DNA from: Proteobacteria bacterium UBA7415
Lineage (GTDB): Bacteria > Pseudomonadota > Gammaproteobacteria > Arenicellales > Arenicellaceae
NCBI GenBank assembly: GCA_002470515.1
Contig: DKML01000027.1
Location: 1 to 64,000, forward strand
Length of the DNA stretch: 64,000 nucleotides
Direction of reading: 5' to 3'
Part shown: positions 1 to 9,306 of the stretch, one piece after another
Position numbering within the stretch: the first letter of the stretch is position 1
How the letters are laid out: every line of letters begins with the position of its first letter
The notes under the pieces: model-generated
What the model was told of the DNA's origin: nothing
What the model saw: only the letters and a program-made list of their open reading frames with translations
Databases searched by the model: none
Made by a program: the position numbers and the translations under genes

Positions 1-1
1 C

Positions 2-148
2 CGCGAGGCCTTTGAAAAACGAACCCTTGAACTGTACGACGGAGAACTACCGGGCGTAACAGTTGAAATGTACGACCAAATACAAGCTGAGCTCAAACAG
101 ATTCGGGCGCGAGCGCAAGCCAAGAATACGGCGGGGTCAATACAATGA
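2..148 (+). CDS. C-terminal end of a probable TRAP solute-binding protein (partial)
   Basis: The first 147 bases hold an open frame of 48 residues that enters from outside the window and ends in TGA at 146-148. Its charged helical end (motif EMYDQIQAELKQIRARAQAK) fits the C-terminal helix of a DctP-type periplasmic binding protein. The stop overlaps the ATG of the next gene as ATGA, so the two are translationally coupled. The identity rests mainly on position: DctP normally precedes DctQ and DctM. The substrate cannot be told from this fragment. Confidence 0.6.
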   Translation, partial: REAFEKRTLELYDGELPGVTVEMYDQIQAELKQIRARAQAKNTAGSIQ

Positions 149-657
149 GTTCAATCAGTCCAAAGAGTTCTAGGAGTTCAGCAGCGAAATACTTTTTTAA
201 GAATTTTGAAGAGATTCTGTGCAGCGTCTTCTTAATCACCATGATTGCGCTGGTTATCGTTAATGTTTTCTTGCGATACCTTTTTAATTATTCAATTTTT
301 TGGGCTGAGGAAGTCGCGACGATATGTTTCGTTTGGTTGGTGTTTGTGGGTGCAAGCGCTACCTATAAACATAAAATGGATATGGGCATTGACGTTCTAA
401 TAACAAAAACCCCGCAACACATAGAAAAATCCATTCGTTTTGCCGTAAGCCTTATTTTACTAGTTCTAAATGGCTACATTTTTTATATGGCCATTGTCTT
501 CACCAAGATCGCTTGGATTAAACCCACTGCGGTTTTAGGCATTAGCTCTGCAGCGATTAATTCAGCTCTAATTGTTGGTTTTGGACTCATCACGTTCCAT
601 ACCATTAGGTTTCTGCACCGCGATATTGTTGAGTACTTGAATAGGGAGAAAATCTAA
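145..657 (+). CDS. dctQ: TRAP transporter small permease (DctQ family)
   Basis: This 170-residue protein has four predicted membrane helices (about residues 25-47, 60-82, 98-120 and 135-155) and matches the DctQ small permease in size and layout. The conserved piece is around FWAEEVATICFVWLVFVGAS, where the second helix follows a Trp-Ala-Glu-Glu turn. In TRAP systems DctQ pairs with DctM in the inner membrane to take up organic acids or related solutes with sodium, using a periplasmic binding protein. It overlaps the upstream gene by 4 nt and the next by 1 nt. The substrate is unknown. Confidence 0.93.
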   Translation: MSSISPKSSRSSAAKYFFKNFEEILCSVFLITMIALVIVNVFLRYLFNYSIFWAEEVATICFVWLVFVGASATYKHKMDMGIDVLITKTPQHIEKSIRFAVSLILLVLNGYIFYMAIVFTKIAWIKPTAVLGISSAAINSALIVGFGLITFHTIRFLHRDIVEYLNREKI

Positions 658-1937
658 TGATTTACTTACCTATCCTGCTGGTGTTTGTACTTTATTTTTC
701 TGGCATACCTATAGCCTATGCCCTGTTTGGCGCATCTATTGTTTATTTCACGTTTTTCGATGCTGGCATGCCGCCGGACTTAGTGTTACAGAAGTTCATT
801 ACCGCAACCGCGTCGTTCCCATTACTGGCAATCCCGTTCTTCGTAATGGCGGGCTCGGTGATGAACTACTCAGGTATAAGCAAAAAGCTTATGCAAATGG
901 CTGAGGTGCTAACGGGTCATCTGGTTGGCGGTTTAGCGCAGGTAAATGTTGTGCTCAGTACCTTTATGGGCGGCGTTTCAGGGTCTGCCAATGCAGACGC
1001 GGCCATGCAGAGTAAGATTCTTGTGCCTCAAATGGAAAAACGCGGCTACAGCCGAGAGTTTTCGGCCGCTATTACCGCAGCCTCATCGGCCATCTCACCC
1101 GTGATTCCACCGGGCATAGTCATGATCATCTATGCGCTTATAGCACAGGTGTCAGTGGCAAAGATCTTTGCAGCAGGCTACGTGCCTGGTTTGATTATGG
1201 CTGGGGCATTAATGTTTACCGTAACGCTGATCTCGCGTAAACGTCAGTACAAACCTTCCCGAGACAAACGCGCTACGGGCAGTGAAATGGCCGCTCAGTT
1301 TAGAGAGTCTATTTGGTCGTTGTCTCTGCCGTTCGGCATTATTCTTGGGCTGCGTTTTGGCTTATTTACGCCCACCGAGGCTGGCGCCATGGCTGTTCTA
1401 GCGTCCGTTCTGATTGGTATTTTTGTGTATAAGGAGCTTGAAGTCGCACACATCAAATCGATCTTGCTCGACACCATTTACGGCACAGGAACGGTGGTTC
1501 TCATAATCGTATCAGCGTCGGTGTTTGGTTATTACCTAAACTGGGAGCGTATTCCTCAAGAACTTACGGCAACGCTGTTAGAGTTCACATCAAATAAGTA
1601 CGTAATGCTCGCGGTAATCAATGTATTTCTGTTGATCATTGGCATGTTTTTAGAAGGCGGCGCCGCGTTAATAATAATTGCGCCATTGCTAGTTCCTGTT
1701 GTGATTGAACTGGGCATTGACCCCATTCATTTCGGCATGATCATGATTGTTAACATAATGATTGGCGGAGTAACGCCACCCTTTGGCTCAATGATGTTTA
1801 CCACCTGCTCGGTAACCAAAGTACCTGTTGGTGACTTTATGCGTGAGATCTGGCCATTCATAATCGCCCTACTCATCGCTTTGCTTATCGTTACCTATGC
1901 GCCGGGGCTAGTGATGTTCCTTCCTGGATTAATGTAA
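657..1937 (+). CDS. dctM: TRAP transporter large permease (DctM family)
   Basis: A 426-residue polytopic inner-membrane protein with about twelve helices, the usual DctM length. Family hallmarks are the SSAISPVIPPGIVMIIYA segment near residue 150 and the repeat-related GGVTPPFGSMMFTTCSV near residue 370. It forms the transport core of the sodium-coupled TRAP importer with DctQ. Its ATG shares an A with the TAA of dctQ, so the two are coupled. It ends about 60 bp before a convergent MFS gene. Confidence 0.95.
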   Translation: MIYLPILLVFVLYFSGIPIAYALFGASIVYFTFFDAGMPPDLVLQKFITATASFPLLAIPFFVMAGSVMNYSGISKKLMQMAEVLTGHLVGGLAQVNVVLSTFMGGVSGSANADAAMQSKILVPQMEKRGYSREFSAAITAASSAISPVIPPGIVMIIYALIAQVSVAKIFAAGYVPGLIMAGALMFTVTLISRKRQYKPSRDKRATGSEMAAQFRESIWSLSLPFGIILGLRFGLFTPTEAGAMAVLASVLIGIFVYKELEVAHIKSILLDTIYGTGTVVLIIVSASVFGYYLNWERIPQELTATLLEFTSNKYVMLAVINVFLLIIGMFLEGGAALIIIAPLLVPVVIELGIDPIHFGMIMIVNIMIGGVTPPFGSMMFTTCSVTKVPVGDFMREIWPFIIALLIALLIVTYAPGLVMFLPGLM

Positions 1938-1959
1938 GTCCTTTTAAAAACAGTCTCTA

Positions 1960-1983
1960 TCAAGAATATGGCTCAGTTCTTGA
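1960..1983. terminator. Weak hairpin between convergent genes
   Basis: TCAAGAA at 1960-1966 pairs with TTCTTGA at 1977-1983 across a 10-nt loop. It lies between the convergent TRAP and MFS genes, but there is no clear T-run on either side, so terminator function is only possible. Confidence 0.25.
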
Positions 1984-1995
1984 GGTCGCGTTTAA

Positions 1996-3171
1996 TTAAG
2001 CATGTTCTGGTGCCTGGTAATCTGCAAACCACCAATAAGCTAGTATCGCCGCGATAATGAGTAGGATGCCATTGACGATAAACACGACATGGTGCTCCCA
2101 GTTATCATAGATATATCCGCCTAACAATGGTCCGCAAGCGGCCCCAATACCGGCTGCTGCCTCTTGGGCGCCGATAATCGTGCCACGCAAGGCATCAGGC
2201 GCCATATCGGCTACTAGCGCGTCTTCTGCGGGGCTAGCCATTGCCCAACCCATTGCAAAGAAGATATAAGCCGTCGCGACAAAGATGATACTTGTAAAGA
2301 AGGGTAAAGATATGGAGATTATGCCTGCGAAGGCGACCCCAATAGCAATTATTGGAGCCCTGCCCCATTTATCCGACCACTGGCCTGAATACTTAGGCAA
2401 TATGGCATGGACCAAACCAGCGGGCAGAAAAGCCACCGCCAAAGTAAGCACATTGAGGTCAAACTTGTTTTTCAAAAACAACAAATAAATAGGTTCTATA
2501 AGCGCACTAGCGAATGCAGAAAGAAACACCACAAAAAGGACTTTGCGAAGCTCTGGAGTCCATTCTAGCTTTGGTCGGGGTAACGTATCCGAAGGTGCCA
2601 ATTGAACTGGCGACGTTTCCTCAATCTTAAGTATCGACCAAACCAATGCAAGTAACGCCATGAACGAATAACCAAGAAAAGCAATTACCCAAGCCTGCTG
2701 CATTGGCATAAATCCAAGCAAGGTAAACCCGAACATGCCGCCGATCATTGCGCCCCGAACTGATGTTGTGGTCAGTTTACCCATCGCCATACCACGGCCA
2801 TTCTTTTGATTAAGATCAACAACGATTGTACGCGCCGAGACCCACATCAACGATGCCCCTATTCCCAGCAGAAACCGCGCAAGGTAAAAATCGACAATGC
2901 TTGTGCTATACGCCATAACAAACATTGATACGGTGTAGAACACAAATGCAAAGGTAAAGAACCAGCGCCGCCCAAAACGATCAAGACAGAAGCCTACAAC
3001 GGGGCGAACCAGCAACATCGTGCCTGTGAAAACTGCGTACATCCCGCCAATACCAAAGGCGGTAATGCCTAAATCATCAGCTCTGATGGGTAGGCCAAAA
3101 TTGAGGAATACGAACGCGGTACTTCCCAGAAAAACTGCTGTGAGATAATTTGAATTCGTCGTCTCGCTCAT
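1996..3171 (-). CDS. MFS transporter
   Basis: About 391 residues with twelve predicted membrane helices. The loop after helix 2 carries a typical MFS motif A-like sequence (GFCLDRFGRRW), and a second copy in the C-terminal half reads YSGQWSDKWGRAP. I chose the ATG at 3171 (MSETTNSNYL) because it follows AAAAGGAAT and starts just before the first helix; an upstream ATG at 3210 would add 13 basic residues that look like leader. Convergent with the TRAP operon and not in an operon. The substrate is unknown; sugar or drug export are both possible. Confidence 0.85.
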   Translation of the reverse strand: MSETTNSNYLTAVFLGSTAFVFLNFGLPIRADDLGITAFGIGGMYAVFTGTMLLVRPVVGFCLDRFGRRWFFTFAFVFYTVSMFVMAYSTSIVDFYLARFLLGIGASLMWVSARTIVVDLNQKNGRGMAMGKLTTTSVRGAMIGGMFGFTLLGFMPMQQAWVIAFLGYSFMALLALVWSILKIEETSPVQLAPSDTLPRPKLEWTPELRKVLFVVFLSAFASALIEPIYLLFLKNKFDLNVLTLAVAFLPAGLVHAILPKYSGQWSDKWGRAPIIAIGVAFAGIISISLPFFTSIIFVATAYIFFAMGWAMASPAEDALVADMAPDALRGTIIGAQEAAAGIGAACGPLLGGYIYDNWEHHVVFIVNGILLIIAAILAYWWFADYQAPEHA

Positions 3172-3422
3172 ATTCCTTTTATAACACAGAGTACGCCGTG
3201 TAAATTCCAAGAGGGTAATTTGATAATTTAAAGCGGTGGGTGTCAGCGGGTATCTCGGCGCTACGAACCGTTGTCTCTTTTAACGCATGACCTTTAGAAA
3301 AGCTGAAGAAGGTTAGAACAACAGAAACGGATAACAACATCCATCCTGAGTGCTAACCTAGATCTGACTACCTGCGCGGGAATGACCGAGTGAATCCCTG
3401 ACACTGAAAAGCTGAAATATTA

Positions 3423-3686
3423 TTAAACTTCTGTTTTTTTCTTTCGGCTGAATTCCTGCATCAAGGCGAGTCCATGTTTACGTTGATCGTGCACCAAAGC
3501 TATCTTGCGTTCCAACTTTTCTATTTCGGCTTGTTCTGTTTCACTATCCAGCATCGCAGTAAGTTTCTTCTCATAACTGCGTAATTTTTTAACTACCTTC
3601 TCGATATGCTTTTTTTTGGTTTTACGCGCGCGGTGCTCGCCATCAAAAATTTCATGAGCCTTAGCAATTAACTTTTTGACTTTCAT
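3423..3686 (-). CDS. Small basic coiled-coil protein coupled to the Na/Pi cotransporter gene
   Basis: An 87-residue Lys/Glu-rich protein, mostly predicted coiled-coil (heptad-like LRSYEKKLTAMLDSETEQAE and EIEKLERKIALVHDQRK). It has no signal peptide and no membrane segment. Its ATG at 3684-3686 overlaps the TGA of the Na/Pi cotransporter gene (ATGA), and GGGGGTAAAGA just upstream gives a good ribosome site, so it is real and translationally coupled. I do not recognise the family. The context suggests a cytoplasmic accessory of phosphate transport. Confidence 0.75.
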   Translation of the reverse strand: MKVKKLIAKAHEIFDGEHRARKTKKKHIEKVVKKLRSYEKKLTAMLDSETEQAEIEKLERKIALVHDQRKHGLALMQEFSRKKKTEV

Positions 3687-5539
3687 TCTTTACCCCCTTG
3701 ATTTGATGTCGCATTACTTTTTTCTGTCCGTACAGAGCCCTCAAAATCTTCGACCGCAGCACCTAGTTCATACTCCCCCATAGACATGCTCCGCTCTGCT
3801 GCTCTAGTCATACTATCACCGGTTGAAAAAAGAACTCTAGCCATCGCAATTAACTTATCCGCTATGTTGTCTGCATAACTTTTATCATTCATCAAAGATG
3901 TGGCCATTTGCGGTGTGATCTTGTGCTCGCGTATCAATTTGTCCAATACCTCATCAAACTGCTTATCTTGTTCATGAGCCTCGATTTTTAGGTGATCTAG
4001 AGACAATATAATAGCCGAATCATCACTATCACTACGTACCCGCTCTAAGGCGACGAGAAGCGAAACCAATTTAATTCTGATCGTATTGTACTGCTCTTGA
4101 ATCCGTTGATTCTCGGCATCCAGATACTGATTAAGGTTTTTTTGTAGGTGCTTGGTATCCTTAATCGCCTCAATCATATATTTACCTGCAGTTCGCAATA
4201 CAAAAAGCTCACCATTAGGTACCTCGTAATTTCTAGCTTGTGCCTTACTACCAAAGTCTACAATCATGCTGTAGAGGTCTTTTATTGACTCTCTATATAA
4301 TTCGTCGATGTCAACACGCGGGGCAAAATCAGCGCGAGCAACCACTTCGTCTATGGGGCTTTGTGCTCTAATTTTCGTTGGCTTAATTCGCAAACCTAGC
4401 GCAATAATGTCTAGCGCCTGATCGTACAACCGCAGCATTTCATTGCGAATGGCTGCAACCGCTGTTTCAGGATAGTCTAATGCGGATTCCTTTAAATATT
4501 TTGACTGCGTTGCCAGAAAATTTATTGGCTTAACAACTTTTTCAAGAACGCCGACGAGCGGAACTATAAACGGCGTCATTACGATGATCCCAATCGTATT
4601 AAAGATGGTATGAAACACCGCCAGTTTGAGCATATAGTTTTGCTCAGCAATACCAATATTTTGGCTGATAACATCAACAATGTTCGTCAGTTGATAAATC
4701 AAACTAATTGCGATAGCCGCTGTCACTAGATTGAAAACAAGGTGAGCAACCGCCAATCGACGGCCTTCGACATTCGCGCTCATTGCGCCTAGAATCGCCG
4801 TGACGGTCGTACCCACGTTGGCACCTATAGCCAACGCTAGCGCATTCTCATAGGTGATCTGATTTGCCGCCAGGGCAGTGATAATAAGCACCAACGTTGC
4901 ATGGCTTGACTGCATTACAACGGTCGCAACTAAGCCGATTAGCACAAATAGAAAAATACCCGCATAACCCTCTACCGCGTGGGCTTTGAGGTCAATGGAG
5001 CCACTGAATGCCTCAAAGCCCTCTTTCATGTAATGAATACCCAGGAACAGAAACCCGAGCCCCGTTAACACATAACCAATACCACGGAGTTCTTTGCTTT
5101 TTTGAAACAGTAGGATTACCCCAAACACGATCATAGGCATCGCGTAGGCGGATATATTTACTTTTAGACCGAACCCAGCCACCAGCCATGCACCAGTGGT
5201 GGTACCAAGATTGGCACCAAAGATAATGCCTATACCTGCCGACAATGAAATCAAGCCCGCTGACAGAAAAGATATGGCGATGACAGAAACCAGCGAGCTG
5301 GATTGCATTACGCTTGTTGAGAAAAAGCCAAAGCAAAGGCTCTTGGAAAGACTGTTGGTACTGCGGCGCAACCAGTTCTCTAAAACGCCGCCCGTAAAGG
5401 CCTTAAAGCCCTCTTCTAGGCTCAGCATCCCGAATAGGAATATGGCGACACCAGATGCGATTTCCTTAAAATTTGGGCTCAGCCAGAAGCCGTACGCGAG
5501 AAGTGCAAAAATAGTAGGCAGCAATATCTTACGCATCAT
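3683..5539 (-). CDS. Na/Pi cotransporter family protein with PhoU-like C-terminal domain
   Basis: This 618-residue protein has two Na/Pi-cotransporter repeats in its first 340 residues, each with the QSS signature (QSSSLVSVIAISFLSAG and QSSHATLVLIITALAANQ) and a GANLGTT/GANVGTT motif. The remaining 250 residues are cytoplasmic and helical with conserved acidic patches, as in PhoU-like domains of bacterial NptA/YjbB-type proteins. It probably moves phosphate with sodium across the inner membrane; YjbB relatives act in export. It follows a PiT gene by 107 bp on the same strand and overlaps the 87-aa gene downstream. I see no clear Pho box. Confidence 0.93.
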   Translation of the reverse strand: MMRKILLPTIFALLAYGFWLSPNFKEIASGVAIFLFGMLSLEEGFKAFTGGVLENWLRRSTNSLSKSLCFGFFSTSVMQSSSLVSVIAISFLSAGLISLSAGIGIIFGANLGTTTGAWLVAGFGLKVNISAYAMPMIVFGVILLFQKSKELRGIGYVLTGLGFLFLGIHYMKEGFEAFSGSIDLKAHAVEGYAGIFLFVLIGLVATVVMQSSHATLVLIITALAANQITYENALALAIGANVGTTVTAILGAMSANVEGRRLAVAHLVFNLVTAAIAISLIYQLTNIVDVISQNIGIAEQNYMLKLAVFHTIFNTIGIIVMTPFIVPLVGVLEKVVKPINFLATQSKYLKESALDYPETAVAAIRNEMLRLYDQALDIIALGLRIKPTKIRAQSPIDEVVARADFAPRVDIDELYRESIKDLYSMIVDFGSKAQARNYEVPNGELFVLRTAGKYMIEAIKDTKHLQKNLNQYLDAENQRIQEQYNTIRIKLVSLLVALERVRSDSDDSAIILSLDHLKIEAHEQDKQFDEVLDKLIREHKITPQMATSLMNDKSYADNIADKLIAMARVLFSTGDSMTRAAERSMSMGEYELGAAVEDFEGSVRTEKSNATSNQGGKE

Positions 5540-5646
5540 TATAGGTAATCCTAGCTGCGCAGCCTGCGTTCTGAATTGGCGACACTATTTTTTTCCATCA
5601 CCTAGCCTCTCTATTCAGACATGATAATTGATGCGCGCTTAGCAAC

Positions 5647-7218
5647 TTAAGGCAACATCATTCCGCGTATGGTGAAAAAAGTCATTCCGGCCATGACTGC
5701 TGATGCTGGAACAGTAATTAACCAAGCAGCGGCTATCTTGACGAGGGCTGAGCGTTTCACTAAATCCTGACGATAGGTCTTCGTCAACATCTTACGCTCT
5801 TCCTTGGTTAGCTCCGCCTTTGCTGTGTTCTTTTTGAGTTGCTGGAGCAATTGACCCTTTTGCTGCACTGAAGCTTGGTTGAACGTTTCTAAAAATTCTT
5901 CAACCTGCTCTTGATCGCGGCCTTCGTGGTGGTGCTCTATCTCGTGAATAATGACGGCATAATTGGATTTAATATACTCGCGTAAAAAACCAATACCGAA
6001 TACACCACCTACAGCAATATGGGTTGAACTGACAGGCAAGCCTAATTGCGAGGCAATAATCACAGTCACAGCTGCGGCCATAGCTACGCAAAACGCGCGC
6101 ATTTGATCAAGTTGCGTTATCTCGCTGCCTACCGTTCGGATTAACTTTGGACCGAACATGGCTAGCCCTAATACTATTCCAATTGCTCCAATCATCATGA
6201 CCCATATCGGAATAGCCGCTTTGGTAACAACGCCACCATTAGTTACAGAATCATGAATCGCCGCGAGTGGACCTACGGCATTGGCGACATCATTGGCGCC
6301 ATGCGCAAAACTTAGTAGTGCTGCTGCAAAGATCAGAGGGAGAGTAAAAAGAGTATTAATACTAGGCTTATCATTCGTCAGCTTCTTAGATTGCTTGGCT
6401 ATTGCTGGAATCAATAAAAAATAGGCAACTACCGCACACGTCGCGCCAATTCCTAACGCCACTTTAAATTCGATTTTCCAAATTTTTGAAAGCCCTTTCA
6501 TTGCAAGGTAGGTGGCAAATGCCATAACCATCAACGACAGCAAAATGGGCATCATGCGCCTAGCCGCCTTAACCATGTCTTTCTTATAGGTAATCGTGTG
6601 CTTTATCCAATATAAGAACAGCGCGGCAATGACCCCGCCCAGCACGGGCGATATCACCCAGCTGGCCGCAATGGTACCTAAGGTTGGCCAATTAACGATT
6701 TCCATACCACCGGCCGCCATTCCAGCACCGAGTACTCCGCCAACAATTGAGTGCGTTGTTGATACCGGCGCACCAATTGCAGTGGCTAAATTAAGCCACA
6801 CGGCACCGGCTAAAAGAGCGGCTATCATCACCCAAACAAACACCTGCCCATCGGTAATCAGGGCCGGGTCGATAATGCCTTTCTTAATGGTGCTGACGAC
6901 GTCGCCACCAGCAATAAGGGCTCCCGAAGCCTCAAATATTCCAGCAATAATAATCGCGCCAGTGAGTGTCAAAGCGCTTGAGCCAACGGCTGGCCCGACA
7001 TTATTGGCGACATCGTTAGCACCAATATTCATTGCCATGTAGCCGCCAATCATGGCTGCAACAATTAATTCAATGCTGAACGGCCGACCCAGAACGTCAA
7101 TTGTAGAAACGTAGAGGATAATTAAAACAATGAACAACATGCAAGTTCCAAAATGGAACATCTCGCGGCGACCAAATCGAGTAGCATTTTCGATTTCTTG
7201 AATATCCTCTAATTTCAC
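5647..7218 (-). CDS. PiT-family inorganic phosphate transporter
   Basis: A 523-residue inner-membrane carrier with the duplicated PiT signature: GANDVANNVGPAVGS near residue 65 and GANDVANAVGPLAAI near residue 305. Each half carries a substrate loop (APVSTTHSIVGG and LPVSSTHIAVGG). The family imports phosphate as a metal-phosphate complex or with a cation. The C-terminal tail (about residues 420-490) is hydrophilic and helical, with a final membrane helix. It is first in a minus-strand phosphate block. Many PiT genes sit beside a DUF47/PhoU-like gene; here the PhoU-like part is fused to the next transporter. Confidence 0.95.
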   Translation of the reverse strand: MKLEDIQEIENATRFGRREMFHFGTCMLFIVLIILYVSTIDVLGRPFSIELIVAAMIGGYMAMNIGANDVANNVGPAVGSSALTLTGAIIIAGIFEASGALIAGGDVVSTIKKGIIDPALITDGQVFVWVMIAALLAGAVWLNLATAIGAPVSTTHSIVGGVLGAGMAAGGMEIVNWPTLGTIAASWVISPVLGGVIAALFLYWIKHTITYKKDMVKAARRMMPILLSLMVMAFATYLAMKGLSKIWKIEFKVALGIGATCAVVAYFLLIPAIAKQSKKLTNDKPSINTLFTLPLIFAAALLSFAHGANDVANAVGPLAAIHDSVTNGGVVTKAAIPIWVMMIGAIGIVLGLAMFGPKLIRTVGSEITQLDQMRAFCVAMAAAVTVIIASQLGLPVSSTHIAVGGVFGIGFLREYIKSNYAVIIHEIEHHHEGRDQEQVEEFLETFNQASVQQKGQLLQQLKKNTAKAELTKEERKMLTKTYRQDLVKRSALVKIAAAWLITVPASAVMAGMTFFTIRGMMLP

Positions 7219-7255
7219 AGATCTTTCCCTATTTTTATAGTTGTAAGCGGTGTCC

Positions 7256-7271
7256 CCCAGTCAGAACTGGG
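7256..7271. repeat. Short inverted repeat upstream of PiT gene
   Basis: CCCAGT and ACTGGG form a perfect 6-bp stem with a CAGA loop, about 40 bp upstream of the PiT start in its presumed 5' region. Function unknown; there is no T-run. Confidence 0.3.
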
Positions 7272-7415
7272 AAATCAGATTTGTACAATTCATGATTATT
7301 TATTAACAGCTTCGATGCTTTGATCTAGATCAATTAAACAAACGATTGAGATTAGTTTTGACGCTTGAAGCAAAGTCTTGCCTGCATTGCCCGTAATGAA
7401 TCCCGATATAATTAT

Positions 7416-8036
7416 TCAGATATCAAGCGCTTTCTCAAGACGCTCAATTCTCGCTTCCAGTTCGGCAATCTTTTGCGCCGTGTGGCTAGCTGGCTTTGAT
7501 TCTTTCGCCTTAACTTCAATAGCCGACAAGTCCGGCTCGCCGCCCAGTAAATGCGTATAGCGCTGCTCTCGCTGCCCAACCGCGACAGGTAGGGCCATAA
7601 CAAGTGGTGGATCTAGCGACATAAGCTCTAGAACGCTCTCTTCGACTTGTTCAATTGAATCGAAACCGATCATTTTCTCGGTACGCGCTTTCAAGTCGTT
7701 TAACGTTAAAGGTTCTCGCAACATCAACATCGCCAGTATTGCCTGCTCCTCGCGAGATATTTTAAACACACCCGGCGCGCGGTGTGAGAACTTATCAATT
7801 CTCTCAGAGTGATCAATGCTTACGTAGCCCATTTCTTTAAGCATTCGCGCGGTTCTCACCACTAAACCTTCGTCCCACGCCACTACAGGGTGCCGATTAG
7901 ACTTTTGATTTACCGCAAGCGTCAATGAGTTGGGCGTTAATGGATAGTTCTTAGGCGTGGCAAGATGCTTTTCCATTAAGCATGCAAGGACTCTGACTTG
8001 TTCGGGATACAGAATTTTCTTAGTCTCTTCGGTCAT
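7416..8036 (-). CDS. YceH/DUF480 (UPF0502) family protein
   Basis: A 206-residue cytoplasmic protein of the DUF480 family. The N-terminal signature is clear: EQVRVLACLMEKHLATPKNY, then YPLTPNSLTLAVNQKSNR, with the second winged-helix half around residues 95-150. The C-terminus (about 180-206) is a coiled coil. The family folds as tandem winged helices with no settled function. It stands alone, about 200 bp upstream of the PiT gene on the same strand. Confidence 0.92.
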   Translation of the reverse strand: MTEETKKILYPEQVRVLACLMEKHLATPKNYPLTPNSLTLAVNQKSNRHPVVAWDEGLVVRTARMLKEMGYVSIDHSERIDKFSHRAPGVFKISREEQAILAMLMLREPLTLNDLKARTEKMIGFDSIEQVEESVLELMSLDPPLVMALPVAVGQREQRYTHLLGGEPDLSAIEVKAKESKPASHTAQKIAELEARIERLEKALDI

Positions 8037-8281
8037 AGCGTGAGTTTTGCGTTAGTGTGAATGGATTAGCTGATGTGGTATTCATGACAGTAGCATGTAC
8101 TTTACAATAAATTTGAAAAAGTTCGACACACCATTGCGAGATCCGTTGTCGAAAATGTTTATGAATTTTGATCAGCACAAATGCCCTACCCGTTTGAGCC
8201 TGTCGATTGTATTTTGATACACTAAGCGTTGAATGCGAAGACCTAAGGGGGCAGAGATTGTTATAAGGCTCTATTGATTAT

Positions 8282-9244
8282 GTGAGATCACTACCTTTAC
8301 ACAAGCCTATTATGAAAAATAAATCTCTAAAGCCTAACAGCGCGCTAAAAAGCAATATTGTTGCATCGTTGGCATTTCCCTTAACGATGAGCTGTGCCTT
8401 GTTTGTTACGTGGTATGGGTTTGCAGTTCTTGATGTTCACCATGTATTGATGGCGACATTATCAATTGTGATCTTTGGCTTTATTGTGATTCCGGTTCTC
8501 GAGCGCCGTCTTCCCTTTCGACAAGATTGGAGTCACAGCGATGGCGACGTTGGCACCGACTGGCTTCACATGATTATTGCCAATGGCATAGTGGTAAACC
8601 TTGAAAAGCCGATACTAGTTGCTGTGTTCGTAGGCGCTACCGCATGGCTCGCCGCTACTTTTGGCAGTGGTTTATGGCCTGACACGTGGCCATTACTAGC
8701 CCAATTATTGCTAATGCTGTTGATTGCAGAATTCGGACGGTATTGGGTGCATTTTGCTGCGCATAAAATACCGTGGTTATGGCGCTTACACGCGATACAC
8801 CACAGCCCTAACCGCCTTTACTTCCTAAACGCGGGTCGTTTTCACCCATTAGAAAAGGTCATATTTCAGCTGCCTGAGGTGGTTCCCTTCATATTATTGG
8901 GCACTAACATCGAAACCATTGCACTGTATGCAACGTTTAATGCGATCCACGGTTTTTTTCAGCACTCAAACATTCAGCAGCGTTTGGGCTGGTTAAATTA
9001 TGTGTTTTCTCTGCCTGAACTACATCGATGGCATCACTCTAAGAACATTGAAGAGTCAGACCGCAACTTCGGTAACAATCTAATTATCTGGGATCTTGTT
9101 TTTGGCACTTACTTCAACCCGAAAAATCGAGAAGTAGACGATATAGGCTTGCTCAATACAGACTACCCAAAAGGATATCTGGGCCAACTAAAGGCACCCT
9201 TTGCCAAGCGTGACATTTCCAAACCTGAAGGCTACGTTAAATAG
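8282..9244 (+). CDS. Sterol desaturase/fatty acid hydroxylase superfamily membrane protein
   Basis: Up to 320 residues with 5-6 membrane helices and the di-iron histidine clusters of the superfamily: HFAAHK, HAIHHS and HRWHHS. Such enzymes hydroxylate or desaturate lipids in the membrane using O2. It is a clear paralog of the protein at 30275-31183; both share the ATAWLA, HRWHHSKN, NNLI and DIGLLNTDYP segments. The GTG at 8282 gives the longest frame; ATG at 8312 (MKNKSLKPNS) is an equally plausible start, and neither has a strong ribosome site. The substrate is unknown. Confidence 0.88.
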   Translation: MRSLPLHKPIMKNKSLKPNSALKSNIVASLAFPLTMSCALFVTWYGFAVLDVHHVLMATLSIVIFGFIVIPVLERRLPFRQDWSHSDGDVGTDWLHMIIANGIVVNLEKPILVAVFVGATAWLAATFGSGLWPDTWPLLAQLLLMLLIAEFGRYWVHFAAHKIPWLWRLHAIHHSPNRLYFLNAGRFHPLEKVIFQLPEVVPFILLGTNIETIALYATFNAIHGFFQHSNIQQRLGWLNYVFSLPELHRWHHSKNIEESDRNFGNNLIIWDLVFGTYFNPKNREVDDIGLLNTDYPKGYLGQLKAPFAKRDISKPEGYVK

Positions 9245-9276
9245 CGCATCAAGCTGGGTTCTATGGAATGACTCCG

Positions 9277-9306
9277 ATCACGTTTTAGCCTAATGTAAAA
9301 CGTGAT
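9277..9306. terminator. Hairpin, probable bidirectional terminator
   Basis: ATCACGTTTTA (9277-9287) and TAAAACGTGAT (9296-9306) are perfect 11-bp arms around an 8-nt loop. The stem carries T4/A4 tracts on both strands. It lies between two convergent genes and overlaps the last codons of the PIG-L gene, as expected of a shared terminator. Confidence 0.55.
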
